From Bacillus cytotoxicus (GTDB taxonomy: Bacteria; Bacillota; Bacilli; Bacillales; Bacillaceae_G), in assembly GCF_023715645.1 (NCBI RefSeq), contig NZ_JAMBOP010000033.1:1-55615 (forward strand): a stretch of DNA of 55,615 nt, given 5' to 3'. The translations under genes were made by a program, and so were the position numbers. Each line of letters starts with the position of its first letter. Within the stretch, counting starts at the first letter, position 1. The notes under the pieces were generated by a model that was not told the origin of the DNA, made no database searches, and was given only the letters and a program-made list of their open reading frames with translations. Shown here piece by piece: positions 16,928 to 25,389 of the stretch.

Positions 16928-17842
16928 ATGGAAATGGATAAAGTATACAACGATTTATTAAATATATTAGATGATAATAAAGTGAAAAAAGATGAGCCGT
17001 TAAAACGATACACTTTCACTAAGACGGGTGGAAATGCAGATTATTTTATTTTACCTACTACGTATCAAGAGGTACAAGAGGTAATAAAATATGCAAATCA
17101 AAATAATATCAATGTTACTATTTTAGGTAATGGTTCAAACTTAATTATTAAAGATGGCGGTATTAGAGGGATTGTTTTGAATTTAACTAAATTAACTAAT
17201 ATCGCATTGAATGATAATAAAATAATTGTTCAAAGCGGAGCAACTATTATTGATACTTCTAAATTTGCACTTAAAAATCATCTAACTGGATTAGAATTTG
17301 CTTGTGGCATTCCAGGAACAGTTGGCGGAGCAGTATACATGAATGCAGGAGCATATGGCGGCGAAGTATCACATGTGATTGAAAGTGTATTAGTTTTAAC
17401 TAGGAATGGCGAAATTCTTAATTTAACTAAAAATGATTTAAAATTAGAATACAGAAACAGCTCTATTTCTAGAGAAGGATATCTTGTGTTAGAAGCGACA
17501 TTTGCTTTACAAGAAGGTGAATATAATATAATCAAAGAAAAAATGGATGAATTGACATTTTTACGTGAATCAAAACAACCATTAGAATATCCTTCTTGCG
17601 GCAGTGTGTTTAAACGTCCTCCGGGTATGTTTGCTGGTAAGTTAATTCAAGATAGCGGGCTTCAAGGTAAACAAATAGGCGGTGTCCAAGTATCTACTAA
17701 GCATGCTGGATTTATGGTGAATGTAGGTGAAGGTACAGCAAGTGATTATGTAAACCTTATCCGATATGTGCAGGAAACGGTAAAATCTAAATTTAACGTA
17801 GAATTAGAAACAGAAGTAAAAATTATTGGGGAAGAATTATAA
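16928..17842 (+). CDS. murB: UDP-N-acetylenolpyruvoylglucosamine reductase
   Basis: The protein has 304 residues and matches MurB throughout. The FAD-binding part includes [16 protein letters not shown] and [14 protein letters not shown]. The substrate domain has [27 protein letters not shown], and [10 protein letters not shown] with the catalytic Ser/Cys region; ETEVKIIGE closes it. It reduces UDP-GlcNAc-enolpyruvate to UDP-MurNAc with NADPH, a cytoplasmic step of peptidoglycan synthesis. It stands apart from other mur genes, as second MurB copies do in this group. AGAGG lies upstream of ATG 16928; ATG 16934 is also possible. A perfect terminator follows. Confidence 0.93.
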   Translation: MEMDKVYNDLLNILDDNKVKKDEPLKRYTFTKTGGNADYFILPTTYQEVQEVIKYANQNNINVTILGNGSNLIIKDGGIRGIVLNLTKLTNIALNDNKIIVQSGATIIDTSKFALKNHLTGLEFACGIPGTVGGAVYMNAGAYGGEVSHVIESVLVLTRNGEILNLTKNDLKLEYRNSSISREGYLVLEATFALQEGEYNIIKEKMDELTFLRESKQPLEYPSCGSVFKRPPGMFAGKLIQDSGLQGKQIGGVQVSTKHAGFMVNVGEGTASDYVNLIRYVQETVKSKFNVELETEVKIIGEEL

Positions 17843-17852
17843 TCTTAATGGT

Positions 17853-17883
17853 AAACACCTCTCAAAATGAGAGGTGTTTTTTT
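17853..17883 (+). terminator. Terminator of murB
   Basis: AACACCTCTC pairs with GAGAGGTGTT around AAAAT, followed by seven T bases. Confidence 0.9.
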
Positions 17884-17975
17884 AGCATAATTGACCGGTA
17901 GTAAAACATCTATTTATTTTTTATATCTTCTAATATCCTTTTATTGTAAAATATTTGTAGATAGGAGGAATACAT

Positions 17976-18224
17976 ATGAAATTTGAAGATGACAGAGTAT
18001 TGGGGATTCAACTAGGAGCTTTATTAGTGACAGAAGATCATAGATATTTGGTAATTAAGAAAAATGATCATTATTCACTGCTTAATGTGGAAACGATGGA
18101 GTGTAGCATATTAGAAGTAGCTTTGGAACATATTGAAGAGGTATTGGCAGAAGATTTGCAAGAAACGGTGAAACAAATTATTCCTGCTGAGCATTTGAAA
18201 CTGATTGCAAAGAATATTGTATGA
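17976..18224 (+). CDS. Small hypothetical protein before an oligopeptidase
   Basis: The protein has 82 residues. The N-terminal half is beta-rich (VLGIQLGALLVTEDHRYLVIKKNDHYSLLNVET), and the C-terminal half is helical and acidic. No known domain is recognised. ATAGGAGGAA lies 8 bases before the ATG. It ends 15 bases before the GTG of the M3 peptidase gene, so the two are cotranscribed and it may be an accessory or regulator of that enzyme. Confidence 0.7.
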   Translation: MKFEDDRVLGIQLGALLVTEDHRYLVIKKNDHYSLLNVETMECSILEVALEHIEEVLAEDLQETVKQIIPAEHLKLIAKNIV

Positions 18225-18239
18225 AAGGATGTATAACGC

Positions 18240-19934
18240 GTGAATAATACTGAATATTGCGTTATCTGTGATTTAGAAACACTACAAAAACAATTTGAAG
18301 ATTTATTACAAACAATAATTCAATGTAGTGAGGAACTTGAAGATTGGTTAAAGAGGCAATCTCGACTATTAGGTGAAGTAGAAGAACAGCTTATGCAACA
18401 TTATATTCAATTTCAGTGTAACATTCATGACCAGCAAGCGAAAGAGGCATTCGATTTTGATCAAAAGCATGTGCAGCCATTGGTGAAACGATATAAAAGC
18501 TTACTAGACAATAAATACTATGAGTCTCCATTTCGTTTGCAGCTAAATCCTGAATATTTTGGTTTACTGAATAAAAAAGTAGAAAATGCCATTGAATTGT
18601 TCCATGAAGAAAATATAGATTTAGAAATTGAAGAAGATGAGTTAGTGACGAAGTATTTCGAGATTACTGGTAATTTAACCGTAATGTGGGACGGTGAAGA
18701 AAAGTCGTTAAGTGACATGGAAGGGTATATTCAAGATCCTGAACGTGCGGTTAGAGAAAAAGCAATGATTCTTATTCAAGAAAGTATGTTATCGGTTGAA
18801 GAGGATCTTCAAACCATCATGGATAAGTTAATTGCGTTGCGACATCAAAAAGCTCAAAATGTTGGTTTGCAAAATTATCGCGACTTTATGTTTAAAAAAT
18901 ATGAAAGGTTTGATTATACAGCAGCGGATTGTCTTGAGTTAGCAGAAGCAATGCGTCAACATGTTGTCCCGTTACAGCAGAAACTTCAAGAAAAACAGCA
19001 AAAACTTTTAGGATTACATACTCTTAGACCTTGGGATATTAAAGCAGTTCCAATAAACGAGAAGCCTTTACAACCAGTACAAAATGTAGATGAGTTAGTA
19101 AAAGGCACTTTTCATATTTTAGAAAATGTTGATTCTCGTTTTTCAGCTTTACTACATGAGATGAAAGAAAAGAATCTTTTAGATTTAGAGAGCCGTAAAG
19201 GAAAAGCTCCAGGTGGTTTTTGTGTATCCTTACCTGCTTCTAAACAATCGTTCATTTTCATGAATTGTTGTAACACACAAGATGATGTTGTGGTACTTTT
19301 ACATGAAATGGGGCATTGTATTCATAATGAGCTTATGAAAGACATTGATCTTCAGCAATATCGAAATGTTCCAATGGAAACCGCAGAATTGGCAAGTACA
19401 ACAATGGAACTCTTAACGATGGAACATTGGAATACATTTTATCCAAGCAAGGAAGATTTCAAAAGAGCAAAGCGTGAGCAATTCCGCTTGATGATAGAAT
19501 ATTTACCGATTATTTCTGTAGTTGATCAATTTCAGCATTGGATGTATGAAAATCCGAACCATACACATGCGGAAAGAAGAGACAAGTTTAGAAAACTAGT
19601 AAGAACATATGACTCTAACCTTGTGAATTGGGAAGGTTATGAAAACTGGTTAGAGACAAAATGGATGTCTATTTTACATATTTTCGAGGTTCCTTTTTAC
19701 TATATCGAGTATGCTATTGCACAAATAGGTGCTTTGCAGATGTATAAGCAATATAAAGAAAATCCTAAACAAACTCTAATTAATTATAAAAAGGCCTTAT
19801 CATTGGGTTGTACAAAATCAATAAAAGAAGTATATGAAGCAGCTGGTATTCATTTTGACTTTTCGGCGCAAACAATTAAAGAGTTGATGGAGTTTGTGGA
19901 GAAAGAGCTGGAGTTATTAGAGGAAGAGGAATAA
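18240..19934 (+). CDS. M3 family oligoendopeptidase
   Basis: The protein has 564 residues, the usual PepF/M3B length. The zinc motif HEMGH lies at about residues 355-359, with the downstream Glu ligand in METAELASTTMELL. KAPGGFCVSLP and the tail around QIGALQMYKQYKENPK are typical of the family. It degrades short cytoplasmic peptides. The start is GTG 18240, with AAAGGAT 7 bases upstream. It follows the small gene at 17976 by 15 bases. The next gene, a MerR regulator, is 50 bases away. Confidence 0.9.
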   Translation: MNNTEYCVICDLETLQKQFEDLLQTIIQCSEELEDWLKRQSRLLGEVEEQLMQHYIQFQCNIHDQQAKEAFDFDQKHVQPLVKRYKSLLDNKYYESPFRLQLNPEYFGLLNKKVENAIELFHEENIDLEIEEDELVTKYFEITGNLTVMWDGEEKSLSDMEGYIQDPERAVREKAMILIQESMLSVEEDLQTIMDKLIALRHQKAQNVGLQNYRDFMFKKYERFDYTAADCLELAEAMRQHVVPLQQKLQEKQQKLLGLHTLRPWDIKAVPINEKPLQPVQNVDELVKGTFHILENVDSRFSALLHEMKEKNLLDLESRKGKAPGGFCVSLPASKQSFIFMNCCNTQDDVVVLLHEMGHCIHNELMKDIDLQQYRNVPMETAELASTTMELLTMEHWNTFYPSKEDFKRAKREQFRLMIEYLPIISVVDQFQHWMYENPNHTHAERRDKFRKLVRTYDSNLVNWEGYENWLETKWMSILHIFEVPFYYIEYAIAQIGALQMYKQYKENPKQTLINYKKALSLGCTKSIKEVYEAAGIHFDFSAQTIKELMEFVEKELELLEEEE

Positions 19935-19984
19935 GATGTTGAGATTTTAATTTTTTTATAATTAGCTAATAAAGGAAGAATATA

Positions 19985-20830
19985 ATGTACTCTATAGGTA
20001 AATTTTCTAAAATATGTAATGTTCCTATTAAAACATTGCGCTATTATGATGACATTGGTTTACTAACACCTTCTTACATAGATCCTATAACAAACTATCG
20101 GTATTACGACTATGAAAAAATTCAGGTCATGAAAAAAATTATACTTTTTAAAAATTTTCAATTCCCCTTAACTACTATTAGGGAATTAATTGAAAGCACT
20201 AATCAATTGCAATGGACAAGCGTATTAGAGCATAAAATTTCTGACCTTGAATGTCAAAAAGAGCAAATTTCTAAACAAATAGAAGAAATGAAAATGTTAA
20301 AAATGCAAATAGAAAAAGAAACTTCTATAATTCCAGAACCAGTTTTATCTAGCTGTTATATTGAAAATCGAAAGGAAATAACAGTCTATACTATTCGTAA
20401 GAGAATAAAGATAAAATTTATAGATCAATTGGTTAAAAATTTATTTGATCGAGTTTACGCTTTTAATCTTGTAGTTAATGGAAAGTTAATGTCTATCTTT
20501 CACGAAAGAGATTTGGAGCAAAAAGAGGCAGATGTAGAGATACTTCTTCCAGTAAAAGATACAAAGAAGATAGATGGATGTGAAACTTTGGATAGTGGTA
20601 TATACGCGTGTACCACTGTTAAAGGTTCTTATTCAGAATTGGATGTAGGATATAAAATGTTGGAAAGTTGGATAAGGGAACAGAATCTAACTCAGATAGG
20701 AAAAGGAATAGAGATTTATGAAAAGGGACTTGTTCCATCTGATTTTAACATAAGAGATATAAGACCAGATTTAAACAGACATCCTTCAGAATTTATCACC
20801 AAAATATGTATACCAGTTAACAAGAATTAG
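19985..20830 (+). CDS. MerR family multidrug-sensing regulator
   Basis: The protein has 281 residues. The winged helix is at 1-70 (MYSIGKFSKICNVPIKTLRYYDDIGLL...NYRYYDYEKIQ). A dimerisation coiled coil follows at about 75-115, then a GyrI-like effector-binding domain at about 125-275. This is the BmrR/BltR layout: such regulators bind lipophilic or cationic compounds and twist the promoter to activate an efflux or detoxification gene. No transporter adjoins, so the target may be its own gene or the C45 hydrolases downstream. AAAGGAAG supports the ATG. A terminator follows. Confidence 0.85.
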   Translation: MYSIGKFSKICNVPIKTLRYYDDIGLLTPSYIDPITNYRYYDYEKIQVMKKIILFKNFQFPLTTIRELIESTNQLQWTSVLEHKISDLECQKEQISKQIEEMKMLKMQIEKETSIIPEPVLSSCYIENRKEITVYTIRKRIKIKFIDQLVKNLFDRVYAFNLVVNGKLMSIFHERDLEQKEADVEILLPVKDTKKIDGCETLDSGIYACTTVKGSYSELDVGYKMLESWIREQNLTQIGKGIEIYEKGLVPSDFNIRDIRPDLNRHPSEFITKICIPVNKN

Positions 20831-20862
20831 AGTTTACCAGCAATTTTTTTATAAAAACAGAG

Positions 20863-20893
20863 TAAACCCTCCAGTTAATGGAGGGTTTATTAT
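20863..20893 (+). terminator. Terminator after the MerR gene
   Basis: TAAACCCTCC (20863-20872) pairs perfectly with GGAGGGTTTA (20880-20889), followed by TTATTTAT. It overlaps the frame upstream of the next gene and so argues for its start at 20932. Confidence 0.8.
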
Positions 20894-20931
20894 TTATATA
20901 TACAAAGAAATGCACAATGGAGGGATTTATA

Positions 20932-21921
20932 ATGTATCATCCGAGATTAAAAGGAAATGCGTATGAAGCTGGAAAGCATTATGCAGAAATCCTTTATAAA
21001 AATGGATTTCGATTTCCAAAGGTAACTAAAGAAAAATTAAAATTTGGAGAGGCGTGCAAACCTATTCTTACTGAATTTGATCCTAATGTTGTGAAGGAAA
21101 TACAAGGATTTGCTGAGGGCTGCCATTCTTCTTTTGAAGAGGTCAGTTCTTTTTTGTTAAGTATAGGAGTATTTGAATTGAACGGTCAATGTAGTATTTT
21201 TTCAGCTTTCAATGGAAGCGAAATGATTATTGGTCGTAATTATGACATGCTCTTTCATTTGAAGAAAACTACTGAGTCCTCGTTAGTTTGTTTTGAAGAT
21301 AAAAATAAATATCTAGGTCATTCGGATTGTTTTATTGGAAAAGTTGATGGTATAAATCAATATGGTTTATTTGTCGGAATTACATCCGTTCCTCATGAAG
21401 GAATTCAGCCAGGATTGAATTTTTATTTTGCCGTTAAATACATTTTAGAAAATTGTTGTACTGTAGAGCAAGGTATAGAAGTATTGAAAAGTTTTCCAAG
21501 CTCGGTTGCCAATAACTATTTATTAGCGGATCCATCGGGGAAGATGGCTGTTGTAGAGGTTGCTCCTAACGACTATACTGTACGTTTTCCAACTAATAAT
21601 TATATTCATTGCACAAACCATCATGAAAGTACATCAGTATGTGCTAACTGGAATTGGAGCAAATCGAAAGAACGTTTTGAAACACTAGAATTACGTCTTA
21701 AAGAAAACATAAATAAAATAAACCTTTCCATTGCACAATCAATTATGTCGGAAACGAAAGGACATGTTTGTTTAAATTTAAAAGAGCATAAATTTGGCAC
21801 GCTTTTCTCTGTTGTAGCGAACTTAAATACATTAGATGTAAGAAGAGCGGAAGGTCAACCAAATAGAGCAAAATATTTATCAGATAGACGATTAATAGAT
21901 GCTGTTTTAAAGGAAAGATAA
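20932..21921 (+). CDS. C45-family acyltransferase/hydrolase (Ntn hydrolase), copy 1
   Basis: From ATG 20932 the protein has 329 residues; GGAGGG lies 8 bases upstream and the longer frame crosses a terminator. The likely self-processing nucleophile is Cys in LNGQCSIFSAF (about residue 86), followed by MIIGRNYDM, GKVDGINQYGLFVG and CTNHHE. This is the pattern of peptidase family C45 (isopenicillin N acyltransferase-like). Processing would give two chains, and the enzyme cuts or moves acyl amides. There is no signal peptide. A paralogue follows 28 bases downstream, so the pair is a tandem duplication in one transcript. Confidence 0.82.
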   Translation: MYHPRLKGNAYEAGKHYAEILYKNGFRFPKVTKEKLKFGEACKPILTEFDPNVVKEIQGFAEGCHSSFEEVSSFLLSIGVFELNGQCSIFSAFNGSEMIIGRNYDMLFHLKKTTESSLVCFEDKNKYLGHSDCFIGKVDGINQYGLFVGITSVPHEGIQPGLNFYFAVKYILENCCTVEQGIEVLKSFPSSVANNYLLADPSGKMAVVEVAPNDYTVRFPTNNYIHCTNHHESTSVCANWNWSKSKERFETLELRLKENINKINLSIAQSIMSETKGHVCLNLKEHKFGTLFSVVANLNTLDVRRAEGQPNRAKYLSDRRLIDAVLKER

Positions 21922-21949
21922 GATATTAATTGGGATTGGGGAGACAAAT

Positions 21950-23050
21950 ATGAATTCATTTCAAGCAAATTTTTCTTTTCTTGAAGGAAATAGCTATGAG
22001 ATTGGTAGAAAACAAGGAGAAGAAATAAAAAAGAATCCTCATGCAATGAATGTACTTTTATCATCTGAATCCATAGATGAAAGTAAATTTAAAAATATGA
22101 AAAAGTTAATTGAACAGTATTGTCCTGGTTTAAACGAAGAACTAGAAGGATTTGCCGATGCACTTGATGTAAAGTCTAGTTACCTGAACTTTTATGATGA
22201 AGCTTGGTTACAACCAGGAGGATGTAGTTTAGGTGCTATTTTACCGTCTAAAACAATTGATAATAAGACTTATGTCCTTAGAAATTACGATTTGTCACCA
22301 GCAATATCAGATATGAGGCTTTGTACGACAAAAGTACATGGTAAATACAGCCATGGCGGATTCTCCGTTTCTTACTTTGGTCGAAGTGAAGGTTTAAATG
22401 AGAAGGGGTTCTGTGTAGCTTTTGCCTCATGTGGTATTCCAGTTGGAAAGTATCTGGGGATGAAAAAGCCCGTCACAAAAGGACTACAATTTATGGTCAT
22501 AGTAAGAGCCTTACTTGAAAATTGTAAAAATGTTGAGGAAGGAATTTGTTATTTAGAGGACATGCCTATTGGAGTGAATATGAATTTACTCTTAGTCGAT
22601 GCAAATGGTCAAGCAGCTTTATATGAAACGTATGATGGTGCTAAGGCTGTAAAAAAAACGGATCACGACTATTTAATCGCAACGAATCATGCTCTATTTC
22701 CTGAAATTGAAAATCTTGAAATAGGAAGATTAGTTCATTCATAAATACGATTTGATGCTTTAGAACGTAAATTTAGTGCTAATGGTAAAAGATTTCCTGG
22801 CGAATTAAAGAAACTTATTTCTACCGAGTTTCCAGATGGGTTGTCTATTCATAATTACCAAGAAAATTTTGGAACTGTTCATTCTGTATTGTTTAACCTT
22901 ACTGATTGTCAGCTGGAATTTTCCTTTGGATCACCAGTGCAAAATAAGATATATAAGATTGGCGTAGGTGATAGCTTTTCAAAACCATCGTTACCAATTA
23001 AATTTCAGAATAGAGAATACGGAGCAGATTTTTGGAGAGTTTCAAAATAG
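21950..23050 (+). pseudogene. C45-family hydrolase, copy 2, split by an in-frame stop
   Basis: The frame runs from ATG 21950 (GGGGAG upstream) with C45 features: LQPGGCSLGAILPS (nucleophile Cys), YVLRNYDLSP, GRSEGLNEKGFCVAFASCG and IATNHALFPE. It stops at TAA 22742-22744 after RLVHS. The same frame continues after the stop with IRFDALERKFSANGKRFPGE and runs to 23050, matching the C-terminal part of copy 1 (SKERFETLELRLK.., TLFSVVANL). Without the stop it would encode 366 residues. The loss is one base change (CAA, AAA or TTA to TAA). The truncated protein lacks about 100 residues. Confidence 0.8.
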
Positions 23051-23063
23051 GGGGATTGGCAAA

Positions 23064-23369
23064 GTGAAAATATCTGCATTACAAAGAGAGGTTAGAGAGT
23101 TTAGTAAAGATAAAGGTTTTGAGAACACAACGATTGAAGAAAGAACATTATTTTTGGTTACAGAAATAGGAGAGGTTGCTCAAGAAGTCTTAAAAATCTC
23201 TTCAAAACCTGATTCAGGTAATATTAACGAACTAAAGGAACAGTTAGGTTTTGAAATTTACGATGTGGTATGGAATCTTTTTGATCTAGCTAACAAACTT
23301 AATATTGACTTAGAAGAGGTATTTAGAAAAAAGAGTGAGATAAATAAATATAGACATTGGGATGTATAG
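23064..23369 (+). CDS. MazG-like nucleotide pyrophosphohydrolase
   Basis: GTG 23064, with GGGGGATT upstream, gives 101 residues; the frame is open to 22968 but overlaps the C45 gene. The MazG helix motifs are visible: IEERTLFLVTEIGEVAQEVLK (ExxE) and LGFEIYDVVWNLFDLANKL (ExxxD). These acids bind Mg2+ and hydrolyse (d)NTPs to monophosphates, usually as house-cleaning of abnormal nucleotides. It follows the C45 gene by 13 bases and is ended by the strong hairpin at 23422-23468. Confidence 0.82.
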   Translation: MKISALQREVREFSKDKGFENTTIEERTLFLVTEIGEVAQEVLKISSKPDSGNINELKEQLGFEIYDVVWNLFDLANKLNIDLEEVFRKKSEINKYRHWDV

Positions 23370-23421
23370 ATCGACCAACTTCTTAATGATACAAAATAGA
23401 ACACATGATACCAGTCTTTTA

Positions 23422-23468
23422 CTCCCTTCACCAAAGCACATTATCTGTTCTGGTGAAGGGAGCACTTT
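23422..23468 (+). terminator. Terminator of the C45/MazG operon
   Basis: CTCCCTTCACCA pairs with TGGTGAAGGGAG around a 17-base loop, then CACTTTTTTC. Confidence 0.85.
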
Positions 23469-23519
23469 TTTCTGTTCGCTTGTACAGAGGAAGAAATGGG
23501 GCATCTATAGAAATTTCGA

Positions 23520-23625
23520 ATTGACGGTAAGAATTTCCCTTGTTGGACGGAATAGATTCTGAAGTCTGTTAGAGGGACTGGAATCTCCCACTTCAAATGA
23601 CGTTAGTCAATAAGTGCGGCTAATT
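23520..23625 (+). repeat. Decayed IS605-type right end
   Basis: GTTAGAGGGACTGGAATCTC followed by CCACTTCAAATGACGTTAGT and AATAAGTGCGG has the layout of the right end beyond a tnpB stop. The intact element at 51490-51534 reads GTTAGAAACCCCCACTTCAA and then AAGTGGGGG. Here the right arm has decayed (AAGTGCGG). No tnpB is present beside it. Confidence 0.45.
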
Positions 23626-24154
23626 CAATGCATATTTTGAGTTACTTGGCGTCTACTTTCTAAGAGTTAATAATAAATAGATAGATTTCTACGAATTTAG
23701 GGGGATGGATATAGAAATGACGATGAAAAAAGCTTTGTTATTCTTGTTTATGATGGTAATTGGTTTAACATATTTCCAAAAGAATTCCCCTTCCTCAAGG
23801 AATGAGAAGGGTAGAACTCTGCCTTGCTAGACAAAGAACGGAAATATAAGAAAAACAAGGGAAATTACGATCATTAATATGCAAAGACAACTTACATTGG
23901 ATAAGAAGACGTATCCCTTTTCTAAAAGAAATGCCTTCTCAGCCTTTGCAAGAAGTTTTTGTGCGTCTGAAAAAAGCGTTTGATCATTTATTTCGAGAAA
24001 AATTATGAACCTCGATGCCTATTTGAGTCGAGATTTTTTTATGGTGATTTATACAATTAAATAGCCTTCATTTTGATTTTTAAATAAAATATGAATAATT
24101 AGAAAAGTTTGATATATTAATACTATCCAATTAATTTTTAAAGGAGATAGAAAA
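23626..24154. other. Gene-poor region with remnants and one peptide ORF
   Basis: Apart from the short ORF at 23717, a fragment at about 23930-24008 can be read as MPSQPLQEVFVRLKKAFDHL, similar to the N-terminal part of TnpB-like transposases (..LQ..L..L.KAF..FF). A hairpin CTCGA/TCGAG at 24011-24032 followed by ATTTTTTT acts as a terminator. Nothing else is recognised up to the promoter of the prolyl hydroxylase gene. Confidence 0.4.
23717..23830 (+). CDS. Short peptide with a signal-like helix, uncertain
   Basis: ATG 23717 (or 23723) follows TTAGGGGG by about 12 bases and encodes 37 residues. KKALLFLFMMVIGLTYF is a hydrophobic helix after basic residues, and a polar tail NSPSSRNEKGRTLPC follows. 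It could be a secreted or membrane-bound small peptide. No homologue is recognised, and the surrounding region is decayed. Confidence 0.35.
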   Translation: MTMKKALLFLFMMVIGLTYFQKNSPSSRNEKGRTLPC

Positions 24155-24805
24155 ATGTTAATGGAAAATCAAACTACGGAAAATAAGGAGTGCACAATTT
24201 TTAACCATACAGGAAACACAATTGTAACGGAAGATAGAGAAATAAAAGTGATTTCAAGATTAGAGGAACCTCTTATTGTCGTGTTAGCAAATGTATTAAG
24301 TGATGAAGAGTGCGAAATATTAATGGAAATGTCTAAACATAAAATAAAGCGTTCTAAAATTGGTGTTTCACGCGAAATAAACGGGATTCGAACAAGTAGT
24401 GGTACATTTTTAGAAGATCATGAGACTACCGCTAAAATAGAAAAGCGAATTGCTTCAATTATGGGTGTTCCTGTCAAACATGGAGAAGGGTTGCAAGTAG
24501 TAAGGTATACAGTTGGCCAAGAATATCAAGAGCATTATGATTTTTTTTCAGAAAACAGCGCGGCAGCAGCGAACAATCGGATAAGTACCCTTGTCATGTA
24601 CTTATCCGATGTAGAAGAAGGCGGTGAGACGTTCTTTCCAAAACTCAACTTTTCTGTATTTCCGAGAAAGGGAATGGCGGTATATTTCGAGTATTTTTAT
24701 CAGGATGCATCAGTAAACCAACTCACTTTACACGGCGGTGCATCTGTTGGTAAAGGGGAAAAATGGATTGCGACGCAATGGATGAGAAGAAGACCTTTGT
24801 ATTAA
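24155..24805 (+). CDS. Prolyl 4-hydroxylase (2-oxoglutarate/Fe(II) oxygenase)
   Basis: The protein has 216 residues, the length of the Bacillus anthracis P4H. The Fe(II) triad is H127-x-D129 (EHYDFF) and H193 (TLHGGAS); K203 in GEKWIATQW binds 2-oxoglutarate. RISTLVMYLSDVEEGGETFFP is the typical jelly-roll strand. The family hydroxylates proline in collagen-like or other proteins; in B. anthracis a collagen-like or ribosomal/EF-Tu target has been considered. AAAGGAG lies 9 bases before ATG 24155. It is a single gene. Confidence 0.92.
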   Translation: MLMENQTTENKECTIFNHTGNTIVTEDREIKVISRLEEPLIVVLANVLSDEECEILMEMSKHKIKRSKIGVSREINGIRTSSGTFLEDHETTAKIEKRIASIMGVPVKHGEGLQVVRYTVGQEYQEHYDFFSENSAAAANNRISTLVMYLSDVEEGGETFFPKLNFSVFPRKGMAVYFEYFYQDASVNQLTLHGGASVGKGEKWIATQWMRRRPLY

Positions 24806-25083
24806 GATAGCACTAGATTACGAGTTTAATTTAGAAATATTTGTGTTGTGGGTTTTCCTTTATAATGAAGTGATTAAGATGGCTGTTATATGTTAAGTTA
24901 GGCATAGGGAACAGGTTGGAACGTACCCACCACTTAAACGCTAAAGCATCTCTTGATTAGTAGGAGTCCCTCCAATATTGAAAGAGCTTGTCATTTTCCG
25001 GACTAATAGAATAAAAATACCTATTTTCATTTGTACACTTTCAAATTATAAAATAAAAAATTCTTAAAATTCGAAAATATCAA
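24806..25083. other. Intergenic region without recognised genes
   Basis: A stretch around 24907-24985 (AACAGGTTGGAACGTACCCA, CCACTTAAACGC, GTAGGAGTCCCTCC) looks like non-coding structured DNA, possibly another IS-end relic. No RNA family was recognised. No ORF with a ribosome site was found. Confidence 0.3.
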
Positions 25084-25111
25084 TTGTTTTAGTTGGATAT
25101 TCCTGTATAAT
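25084..25111 (+). promoter_or_regulatory. Promoter of the DUF2785 leader transcript
   Basis: TTGTTT (25084-25089) and TATAAT (25106-25111) are spaced 16 bases apart. Transcription would begin near 25118, about 270 bases before the DUF2785 gene, leaving a long leader. Confidence 0.55.
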
Positions 25112-25154
25112 GGAATATGTTAGGAAATATACTTATGTAAGGAGGTTATGTGTC

Positions 25155-25250
25155 TTGTGTATTATTAAATTTCATACAAGAACAATAAAAATTACGATGT
25201 CCGGCATTAAGCCTACTTATAACAGGTATAGAGATAATAATCTGAAATGA
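25155..25250 (+). CDS. Putative leader peptide, 31 residues
   Basis: A consensus TAAGGAGG (25138-25145) precedes TTG 25155 by 9 bases. The frame encodes MCIIKFHTRTIKITMSGIKP and ends NNLK. ATG 25148 and GTG 25150 are nearer alternatives giving 6 and 12 residues. The stop codon of the 31-codon frame (25248-25250) lies in the loop of the hairpin at 25236-25267. The position between a promoter and a terminator suggests a regulatory leader rather than a functional protein. Confidence 0.45.
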   Translation: MCIIKFHTRTIKITMSGIKPTYNRYRDNNLK

Positions 25251-25288
25251 ACTTGCGTGAGATTATTGTAAGTAGATAATCTTTTTTA
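25236..25288 (+). promoter_or_regulatory. Terminator/antiterminator pair upstream of DUF2785
   Basis: Three segments compete. AATAATCT (25236-25243) pairs with AGATTATT (25260-25267), while AGATTAT (25260-25266) also pairs with ATAATCT (25276-25282), directly followed by a T run (25282-25287). The second pairing is a Rho-independent terminator and the first would prevent it. A ribosome at the leader stop would cover segment 1 and favour the terminator; one stalled earlier would leave the antiterminator free. The mechanism is inferred. Confidence 0.5.
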
Positions 25289-25389
25289 TTTGCTTATTAG
25301 TAAAGGATTATTCATGTACTTGAATAGGTTTATGGGCCTCATATCCTAGCAGCATTGTTCTTGCTATAAACTAGGAGGAAGAAAATCAG

